The notes beneath the pieces were generated by a model. It had not been told where the DNA came from. It did not search any database and saw only the letters and a list, made by a program, of their open reading frames with translations. The position numbers and the translations under genes are program-made. From a bacterium (GTDB lineage: Bacteria > Electryoneota > Electryoneia > Electryoneales > Electryoneaceae): a DNA stretch of 29,653 nt. Below are positions 23,271-29,653 of this stretch, piece by piece. Numbering within the stretch: the first letter of the stretch is position 1; every line of letters begins with the position of its first letter. The stretch spans positions 1 to 29,653 of the forward strand of contig JANQEY010000034.1 of NCBI GenBank assembly GCA_028278125.1. The letters run 5' to 3'.

Positions 23271-25151
23271 TTACCAGAGGTAACTAACCGACATATAGAT
23301 TGTATCAAGCCGGTAGGACGTATCTTGTTGGCTGTTTTCAACTTTTAGAAGCTTCCCTTCCGCGTACCATCGAAACCGTTCTGAAGATTCCATTTTAAGT
23401 CGAAAAGTGGGGCCCTCCGCTTTATAGTTACGCACACGAAGCTTAATCTGTTCCCGGTTTGAGTCATATTCTATCCTGTCATCAATCCTTTGTTCAAAAT
23501 GATACCCGACTTTTAAATTCAAACGTCGCCAGAAAAACCGTCCCATTGCAAAACTGAAAAACCTGGCATTCCACTCATCGGAAACATCCTGGGTAAATTT
23601 GCTCCAGTTAAATCTACCTCTGTCCTCAAGGTCATACCGAAATGAAATTTCGCCGTACCATTCATTATAGATCGGCATCTGTAATGTATCTGCCGCAGAC
23701 CATCGGCGAAATGCCGTCGAGATCACTTCTGAGGAGTTCGGTTCCTCAAAGTCATAAGTTGTATAATTAGCGAGAACAATAAATTCAGACTTGTTTTTCC
23801 ACCCTTCTGCAGGATTCCATTCTATTTCAGGGTTAATAACAAACACCCTGTTCCACCTGTTATTTGCCGACCTCTTCGAGTCAAGATAGACAAGGTGATC
23901 CAGGAATACGGTAATATCGAGATTCGCTTTTGTTTCAGGTGTGATCCAGCTTAATCCGGAGAGATTTATAGAATGGATAAGATGGTCGGATACATTTTCC
24001 CTGTTGGGTGAATCATCACGTTCTTTCCTGGTACTGTACCTCAACGAAAGACTGTCCATTCCTGAGCTGTAGGTAAGATTTCCACCGATACCGTTATGGC
24101 GTCCGAGTATGAGATCATTGTAGTCTGTATCATCCTGTTCATATAGATAAAAAAACTGTCCCCTGAGACGATCTCTTGTCCAATTCATCGAAAGTTTATG
24201 GGAAACATTCTGCTGATAACTCCTGTCTGTTTCTTTCCGCTCAATGCTGACTGATTTCCGCTGGATAGACAATTCATACATACTCGTAACTCCGGTGGCT
24301 ATCGGTGTTGCGAGACGATTATCCAGGTATACTTCATCCTGAATTCGAGGTTCTATTGAACCAAGTGCCCCAAAATCGTCTGTACGATAGTTCATCCAGG
24401 AAACGTTTATAACATTAATCGCGTCACCAAATTTCTTTTCAAAAGAACTCCTCACAGAAGTATTCTGATTTCTCCGGTCATCGTAGTTATCAATCCTGAA
24501 ATCTGAATCTATACGTGGTAGTTTTTCTTCCTCACCCTCGAACGATATTCCTACCCTTCCCGATGGTCCGTTACCTTCACCCTCTTCCTGTTTGTCCCAT
24601 GATGATCCGGCTAATAATCGCATCTTAAGTTTGTCGCCGTCAGTCCATTCAATACCTGCCCTTGAGGATGCTCGCTGGATGAGGTTTTCGCTCCCGATAG
24701 CCTGCACCTGTGATCCTGTTTCATTAAGAAAATGAACCGGTAAGATGCTCGCTGAATATTTATCCGCTTGTACATTACCCAGCGATCTTCCACTCCCCAG
24801 TAAGGACGCTCTCCGGTCGTGATGGGTTTGTCCTGAGGTTTCCAGGATTACATTCAAGTTTTTATTAATATCACGTACTGCATGCATATCGATGACAATA
24901 TCATCCTGCCAGTGAGGTTCATACCCGGGAAGTTGTCGCAGGAGCAGCTCTCCGTAACCGTCAGATTTAAACTTCCATGGCCCTTCACTGGCAACTAATC
25001 CGTTTGATAATCGCCATTTTTTCGTATCCAGTTCCTGGAAAAACTGAAGTGTAATGTTATAGGGATTCTGAACTTGCTGGATGTGGTTTGATGCGTATGA
25101 AAATATTGGAATCAGGAATGCGACGAAACTGAGAACAAACCTTGTTTTCAC
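23271..25151 (-). CDS. Large outer-membrane beta-barrel protein of unknown function
   Basis: 626 residues from a GTG whose GTGA overlaps the stop of the DUF502 gene by four bases, a sign of coupled translation. Residues 1-20 are a signal peptide (FVAFLIPIFSYA-S). Almost the whole mature protein is alternating-strand sequence with many Trp/Tyr/Arg turns, for example 'NLNVILETSGQTHHDRR', 'LRGQFFYLYEQDDTDYNDL', 'SLRYSTRKERDD', 'RLNLKVGYHFEQRIDDRI'. The last strand ends in Trp (MSVSYLW), the barrel-assembly signal. Near the N-terminus a short module ('SEGPWKFKSDGYGELLLRQLPGYE') may be periplasmic. The many basic and acidic turns suggest a wide, 22- or more-stranded barrel (estimate). No substrate motif is recognisable. 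Confidence 0.78.
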   Translation of the reverse strand: MKTRFVLSFVAFLIPIFSYASNHIQQVQNPYNITLQFFQELDTKKWRLSNGLVASEGPWKFKSDGYGELLLRQLPGYEPHWQDDIVIDMHAVRDINKNLNVILETSGQTHHDRRASLLGSGRSLGNVQADKYSASILPVHFLNETGSQVQAIGSENLIQRASSRAGIEWTDGDKLKMRLLAGSSWDKQEEGEGNGPSGRVGISFEGEEEKLPRIDSDFRIDNYDDRRNQNTSVRSSFEKKFGDAINVINVSWMNYRTDDFGALGSIEPRIQDEVYLDNRLATPIATGVTSMYELSIQRKSVSIERKETDRSYQQNVSHKLSMNWTRDRLRGQFFYLYEQDDTDYNDLILGRHNGIGGNLTYSSGMDSLSLRYSTRKERDDSPNRENVSDHLIHSINLSGLSWITPETKANLDITVFLDHLVYLDSKRSANNRWNRVFVINPEIEWNPAEGWKNKSEFIVLANYTTYDFEEPNSSEVISTAFRRWSAADTLQMPIYNEWYGEISFRYDLEDRGRFNWSKFTQDVSDEWNARFFSFAMGRFFWRRLNLKVGYHFEQRIDDRIEYDSNREQIKLRVRNYKAEGPTFRLKMESSERFRWYAEGKLLKVENSQQDTSYRLDTIYMSVSYLW

Positions 25152-25885
25152 CCCACATTCCCCTGGGTATTTTTATAGGGACCAGTATCGATGCCCATAC
25201 TTTCGGCAACATCTTCAGGGCTGCCCCCTCGGCGAGGTACTACGGCTCCCGCGGATATAATCAATTTTAACGCTTCCTCTACTGAAACATTGAGCAGACT
25301 GACTTCGGTTTTCGGTACGAAAAGGAGATAGCCAGAGGTGGGATTGGGCGTTGTTGGTAGGAATACACTGATAACATCATCCTCGATTGATTCCTGGACG
25401 GGGCCGCGTGTGTCTTGAGTAATAAAGCCTATACACCACATTCCTCTCCTGGGATATTCCAGAAGAACAGCCTGTTTAAATACTTCTTTCTGGCCACCAA
25501 GCAAAGCTTCAGATATTTGCAGTATTGCTAAATAAACTTTATTGACAAGAGGAATTCTTTCCATCGATAAGCTGACTAATTTTACAACACGATTCCCAAG
25601 ATATTGCCTTGCAAACCATCCGGAAATAAGAATCAGGATTACCAGCGTCAAAAATCCAATTCCTGGGATCGTATACTTCTCGAAAAATGGGATAGCCAGG
25701 AAATCACCTAAAAACCATTGTATTGGCTTTCCAAGTACTCCGTCTGCAAATTTGAATATCTGGAAGACAATCCAGGCGGTTAACATCAATGGCCCAAGAA
25801 CAATCAGACCGGTTATAAACCAGCGCTGAAGCAGTTTGAATTTTGATTTACCAGAACTAATATCCTGTATTTTAATTTCTTTCAT
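25148..25885 (-). CDS. DUF502 family inner-membrane protein
   Basis: 245 residues from the ATG at 25885, four bases after the stop of the nuclease gene and preceded by AATAAGAG. A TTG seven codons upstream is less likely. Two transmembrane helices (about 20-45 'WFITGLIVLGPLMLTAWIVF' and 74-92 'GIGFLTLVILILISGWFA') are followed by the family pattern 'ERIPLVNKVYLAILQI' and 'VLLEYPRRGMWCIGFIT', then 'SVFLPTTPNPTSGYLLFVP' and the 'SVEEALKLIISAG' segment near the C-terminus. These are hallmarks of DUF502, whose plant relatives (LCV/COV) influence vascular patterning. The bacterial function is unknown. It sits between a DNA-repair-like nuclease and outer-membrane genes, tightly coupled on both sides. 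Confidence 0.88.
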   Translation of the reverse strand: MKEIKIQDISSGKSKFKLLQRWFITGLIVLGPLMLTAWIVFQIFKFADGVLGKPIQWFLGDFLAIPFFEKYTIPGIGFLTLVILILISGWFARQYLGNRVVKLVSLSMERIPLVNKVYLAILQISEALLGGQKEVFKQAVLLEYPRRGMWCIGFITQDTRGPVQESIEDDVISVFLPTTPNPTSGYLLFVPKTEVSLLNVSVEEALKLIISAGAVVPRRGGSPEDVAESMGIDTGPYKNTQGNVG

Positions 25886-25889
25886 TCTC

Positions 25890-27137
25890 TTATTCTTTTT
25901 CTTCAATTACGAATGGTTCAACCTGAATATCAGGCTGACGTCCTTTTAAGGCAAAGTATCCGAACCTGATCGCCATCTCCAGCATTCGTTTAGTGTTGTT
26001 TTCAGCATCAGGATCACTGGTATCGTCGAGAAGATTTTTCATACGTTCAAGAAAAACGCCCTGGATACTACCTTTAGGTGCCTCTTTTAATGCCTCATTA
26101 TAATTAAACGATGATTCCAGTCTACTCGTGTTATACTCCCATCCCGCTACCATATTTCCCAGGTCTAAATCCGGTCGCCAAAGGTTTCCTGTATCGTATG
26201 AACCTTCAAACTTTACGCGTACAAGATCTTCCGGGGCGCATTTTATCCTCTGCAATTCGTTGGCAACCTTTTTCTCTATAGCTACCTCTTCATCTTCGCT
26301 TGATAATCTTACGGTGACGGTATTGTATTGTCTTGTGTCTATTTCTATAAATTTCATAGATTTTTCAGAGACACCACCAGGTTCGAGATCAAAAACCAGT
26401 ACGCCGCTTCTATCCCGCTCCTGGAAACTCCGCTGAAAGGGGGCTCCCGAATATGCAGCCCTTATTTTGCCAGAATCATCTTTGAAAAAGTTATCTTTGT
26501 GATAATGCCCCAGCGCAGTGTAGTCAAATTCCTGTTTTAACAATTCATCTGAAGTAAAAGGAGCTGTGAATAACTGGGTATCAGTTGATCCTTTCATTCT
26601 TCCAGTTTCGTGTGAACCATGGAAGAGGAGAATATTTAAATCTTCAGGACCTATTGGAAGAGGTTTATCCAGCAGACGTTCCGAAATTGGTACATTTACA
26701 CCTGTTGCTTCGGCAGTAATTGACACATACGGAAGTTGAGGTATATTAAACGATTCGAAAGATTTTGATTTGACAATATGGACATTTTCCGGCCAGGTAA
26801 GTCCAAACCTTGCCGATGTTCCCGAATCGTAGAGGCTATCCTTACCAAGGAAATCATGATTACCTGGGACAATTATAACCGGGATCGTCCCAAGTTTCAT
26901 AAGGCTGTCGATTACTCGCTGGCCGATCGAAGGAGAAATTACTTCAGCGTCCCATAAGTCTCCCGGCAGCAATACAAGCTCAACTCCCTCTGCAATGGCT
27001 GTATCGATGATTTTATCAAGGAACAGTTTCTCTTCTTCTTCACGTATTTTCTGGATGTTTTTGCCAAACCTGTGATTGGAGGGGAGAACACCACTTCCCA
27101 GGTGCCAGTCAGAGGATTGAAGAATACGAACTTTCAT
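25890..27137 (-). CDS. yhaO: YhaO/SbcD-like metallophosphatase nuclease
   Basis: 415 residues. The ATG follows GGAGGTGGAGA, and ATGA overlaps the stop of the upstream ATPase gene. The five calcineurin-like phosphoesterase motifs of the Mre11/SbcD family are in order: 'SDWHLG' (Asp10, His12), 'GDLWD' (Asp60), 'PGNHD' (Asn93, His94), 'LFHGSHE' (His173) and 'ALGHYHKD' (His211, His213). These bind two metal ions, usually Mn2+, for DNA 3'-5' exo- and endonuclease activity. The capping and C-terminal parts (about 230-415) are specific to the YhaO/SbcD branch and likely bind the ATPase partner encoded next to it. Mre11/SbcD proteins process DNA ends in the cytoplasm. Strong call on fold and metal site; activity on DNA is inferred from the family. 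Confidence 0.9.
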   Translation of the reverse strand: MKVRILQSSDWHLGSGVLPSNHRFGKNIQKIREEEEKLFLDKIIDTAIAEGVELVLLPGDLWDAEVISPSIGQRVIDSLMKLGTIPVIIVPGNHDFLGKDSLYDSGTSARFGLTWPENVHIVKSKSFESFNIPQLPYVSITAEATGVNVPISERLLDKPLPIGPEDLNILLFHGSHETGRMKGSTDTQLFTAPFTSDELLKQEFDYTALGHYHKDNFFKDDSGKIRAAYSGAPFQRSFQERDRSGVLVFDLEPGGVSEKSMKFIEIDTRQYNTVTVRLSSEDEEVAIEKKVANELQRIKCAPEDLVRVKFEGSYDTGNLWRPDLDLGNMVAGWEYNTSRLESSFNYNEALKEAPKGSIQGVFLERMKNLLDDTSDPDAENNTKRMLEMAIRFGYFALKGRQPDIQVEPFVIEEKE

Positions 27138-29653
27138 TCTCCACCTCCTTCAGCATCCAGGTCAATCCATTCGAGGCGTCCCCGGGATGATTCATCCAGA
27201 CTATTATACCAGTCCTTATGACGTTGCCGATGGCAGGTCAGCAAAAGAACCTGGCTTCCACCTGTTGATCTTTCCAGGAGAAGTTCCATTCCTGACGCGA
27301 ATCGTTCATCATCAAGATGCGCGAAGGGTTCATCAAGTATGTATGGTGCTTCGACGGTTCCACCTGAGAGAAAATCGCTTAGAGCCAGCCTGGCACCAAG
27401 AAATATCGCATCCCGGGCACCAGCCGAAAGTACCCTTTCAATATCATCCGGGCTCAAACTCCTGCCCGTTTTATTGTCTGTTGAATGTAATTTAAGATCA
27501 TTATCGAACCGGGTCTCTTTCCATTTTGGAGATAAATCCTCAAGGATTGGACCAAGCTCCTTGTTCAAAAGGTTTGCAGCATCGCTGAAAACTTCAGATT
27601 CGACTTCGTTGAGTACCTCAATTGATTTTCTTACAGCATCTTCCTGCAGTTCAACACTATCGAGGGAGTTTTTCAGGTTTTTCTTTTCAGACTCAAGCAG
27701 TCGGTTTTCCCTCGGAATCTCCTCTATGTGTTTGTATAAACGAGTCTTATCCGATTGGATTTCTTTTTCGAGCTCACGCAGGCTAACCGATAACTCATCA
27801 AGTTTTGAACGTAACTCATTCAATGATCCAGTCTCAGGCTCAACGTTCCCGTATTTGACAAGGGATTCACGTAGAGTGGTTAAGCGTTTCTCGAGGTCAA
27901 TCAGCGATTTTTTATCTTCTGCGTCACCTTGGATTGTTTGAATCTTATTCTGCAGTTCCCTGTATCGATCAGCTTTTTCGGCTCTATTCCTGAATTCCTC
28001 CGCCGCTGATTTTACATCCTCACCTAACGGAACATCAGCAATTTCGAGAATTGTTTTTAATTCATTCCATGGATGGGATACTCTACCAGCTGCCTTTCGG
28101 GAATCTTCTTCCCTTGTTTTTATTACCTGTCTGATCCGAAGTTGTTGTTCAGCACGTGTCCGATAGATTTGCAGACGAGAGATAAATCCGTCAACATCGC
28201 CCCGTGTTGGTGATTCACCAGGATCAATTATACCCGCTGCTTCCAGGTATGGGTGAAGCCTGTCGCTGACAGATTTCAGCTCATTTTCGGTTTCGTCGAG
28301 AATTCCACGAATCGTGAAATATTCGTCTCCCTCACCGGAGATTCGAAGTGAATCATTTAAAGTCTGTTCAATAATCTCGAAATCATCGACGCCGATAGAT
28401 TCCGCGTAGCTGGAAATATCCTTTTCCCACCTCTTCTCTTCCTTTTTGGTTGCATCAAGTTCATTCTTAAGTTTTCGATGTTTCCTTTTAAAGAATATAT
28501 CATCAACAACATAGGTAGAGATGATAATCACAATTGCGCCGATTATTATTATCAGCGCCAGGCCGGGATTCAGGACAAAATTCCATCCAAGCACTGCACC
28601 TGTGGCAGCAACTAACGCAAAAAGAAATACTACTGCAAAAGCTGGCCTGAAACGAAATCGTTTTTTCGGAACATCAACATTGGAATAATTAGTTTCAGCG
28701 ATATTTCTCTTTTCAACTGCCTGGTCAAGATTACTTTTAAGCTCACTGAATTTTTGCGATACATCCTTTGGCCAGGTGGACAACTTTTGCTTGACCGTTT
28801 CAAGTAATCTTGCAGGGACACCTTTTGAAGCAAGGTTTTCCCGCTCTTTCTCAAGTGACTGCTGATGGCGTTCACGACGGCGGTCGATTACACCCCAATC
28901 CTTGAGGTCAGCAAGAAGTTCGTCAACATGATCCGGCTCTATCCCCTCAAGATCGCTGAATTCACTTAACTGTTCCTTGTCAGCGGTGAGTTGTTGCTTG
29001 CGAATTTGTATCGATTCTTCTATTTCCCTTGCCTGTTCACGTGCTTCGTAATAACTACCAACAGCCTTTTCGAACCTGCCAACGGAATCCAACGGAAAAT
29101 CTTTAAAATCCTCCAGTTTGAATAATTCACCCTTTAATGATGCCTGCTCAACTTCAGCATTACGCGCATGATAGATACGTTCCTCAAGTTCATTAATTTC
29201 GGTTTCTACCTGTCCTCTTTTAATCATCAGGATTCGTTCTTTAATCGAATCCCGTTGTTTTTCCTTATTGTCAAGATCATCGACTGAATCCGCTGTTTCC
29301 GATTGTTTTTGACGAAGCTCCTTTAACCTGGATTCAATATCATTGATTGAATTCGTCAACCTACTCTTAACACTGTGGATATTCAGGGGATTGTTCGATA
29401 GGTCCGGCGCGTTCACTTTTTTTAAGGAGTTTTCCAGGAGATCGAGAGCATTTCTTGTTGGAGAATCACCAGGCGAAGATCTTACTACATCCTGGATTTT
29501 ACCTACAAGATCACCGGGATCTGAGATTAGTGAAGCCTGTTCCTGGCTGATCAGGAAACTTCGCAAAAACGCTGAAGGACTTAAACCACCGGTGAGAGTC
29601 TCACCAAAAGTGTCACGATTTTTTGATGCAGCGTATTCCTGGGAGATTTCGGT
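27134..29653 (-). CDS. yhaN: YhaN/SbcC-like ATPase with mid-protein transmembrane pair (N-terminus outside window)
   Basis: The frame is open from the stop at 27134 past the window edge (839 residues seen). A TTG at 29566 is internal and not a start. Visible parts are a long coiled coil, then two transmembrane segments at about residues 336-358 and 364-383 ('FAVVFLFALVAATGAVLGW', 'ALIIIIGAIVIIISTYVV'), then a second coiled coil. The ATPase half at the C-terminus has the signature-like 'LSAGARDAIFLGARLAL', Walker B 'YILDEPFAHLDD' and a switch His in 'LLLTCHRQ'. Walker A lies in the missing N-terminus. Membrane segments in the middle of the coiled coil are typical of the YhaN branch and absent from SbcC or Rad50. 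It presumably forms a membrane-anchored complex with the adjoining YhaO-like nuclease. Confidence 0.88.
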   Translation of the reverse strand, partial: TEISQEYAASKNRDTFGETLTGGLSPSAFLRSFLISQEQASLISDPGDLVGKIQDVVRSSPGDSPTRNALDLLENSLKKVNAPDLSNNPLNIHSVKSRLTNSINDIESRLKELRQKQSETADSVDDLDNKEKQRDSIKERILMIKRGQVETEINELEERIYHARNAEVEQASLKGELFKLEDFKDFPLDSVGRFEKAVGSYYEAREQAREIEESIQIRKQQLTADKEQLSEFSDLEGIEPDHVDELLADLKDWGVIDRRRERHQQSLEKERENLASKGVPARLLETVKQKLSTWPKDVSQKFSELKSNLDQAVEKRNIAETNYSNVDVPKKRFRFRPAFAVVFLFALVAATGAVLGWNFVLNPGLALIIIIGAIVIIISTYVVDDIFFKRKHRKLKNELDATKKEEKRWEKDISSYAESIGVDDFEIIEQTLNDSLRISGEGDEYFTIRGILDETENELKSVSDRLHPYLEAAGIIDPGESPTRGDVDGFISRLQIYRTRAEQQLRIRQVIKTREEDSRKAAGRVSHPWNELKTILEIADVPLGEDVKSAAEEFRNRAEKADRYRELQNKIQTIQGDAEDKKSLIDLEKRLTTLRESLVKYGNVEPETGSLNELRSKLDELSVSLRELEKEIQSDKTRLYKHIEEIPRENRLLESEKKNLKNSLDSVELQEDAVRKSIEVLNEVESEVFSDAANLLNKELGPILEDLSPKWKETRFDNDLKLHSTDNKTGRSLSPDDIERVLSAGARDAIFLGARLALSDFLSGGTVEAPYILDEPFAHLDDERFASGMELLLERSTGGSQVLLLTCHRQRHKDWYNSLDESSRGRLEWIDLDAEGGGE

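Noticed and set aside
27134..29566. TTG at 29566 as the start of the YhaN-like gene
   Set aside because: The frame stays open to the window edge with plausible protein, and the ATPase would lack its Walker A half.
1..29653. tRNA, rRNA, CRISPR arrays, transposases, integrase or phage genes
   Set aside because: I looked through the intergenic regions for T-loop motifs, regularly spaced direct repeats and mobile-element proteins and saw none.

Overview
The window looks like chromosomal DNA of a Gram-negative, two-membrane bacterium of the Fibrobacteres-Chlorobi-Bacteroidetes (FCB) side of the tree, probably an uncultured candidate phylum of the Marinimicrobia/KSB1/Calditrichota/Zixibacteria kind. 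This is inferred from a secreted protein ending in a Por-secretion (type IX) style C-terminal domain, several outer-membrane beta-barrels, lipoproteins, a SurA-type chaperone cluster and an Omp85 protein. The phylum cannot be fixed from sequence reading alone. No phage, transposase, CRISPR, tRNA or rRNA was found. Ribosome binding sites are mostly clear GGAGG-type sites, and they decide several starts.

Layout. 1-1104 (minus): a secreted NIDO-like plus carboxypeptidase-regulatory-like protein running off the left edge, with a promoter at 1269-1296. 1496-2242 (minus): an unknown secreted protein with its terminator. 2763-2906 (plus): a tiny Arg-rich repeat protein with a strong terminator. 3076-3669 (minus): a small beta-barrel protein. 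4313-5455 (minus): a saccharopine/lysine dehydrogenase-like enzyme. 5591-5880 (minus): a promoter-to-terminator unit with no credible ORF, proposed here as a structured small RNA with C-rich loops. 5894-6700 (minus): a TauE/SafE permease. 6908-8932 (plus): a secreted thioredoxin-like protein with a type IX sorting tail. 9010-9370: a cluster of CCCGG-type palindromes (REP-like).

9384-13966 (minus) is a tight five-gene run: two outer-membrane barrel proteins, threonine aldolase (ltaE), a YhaM-type OB-fold/HD exoribonuclease and a PduO-type cobalamin adenosyltransferase. 14202-17659 (plus) is an overlapping pair: a membrane-bound SpoIIE/PP2C phosphatase and a polytopic GT-C-like membrane protein with TPR repeats. 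17800-21873 (plus) holds three consecutive SurA-related periplasmic folding factors: two lipoproteins and a classic two-parvulin SurA.

21905-29653 (minus) is a coupled operon, read from the right edge: a YhaN/SbcC-like ATPase with two transmembrane segments inside its coiled coil, a YhaO/SbcD-like nuclease, a DUF502 membrane protein, a large beta-barrel and a one-POTRA Omp85 protein. Outer-membrane biogenesis is the main theme: SurA-type chaperones bring barrels to the Omp85 machinery, and many barrels are encoded nearby. The most unusual points are the candidate RNA at 5.6-5.85 kb and the linkage of a membrane-embedded SbcCD-like DNA-repair pair to outer-membrane genes.
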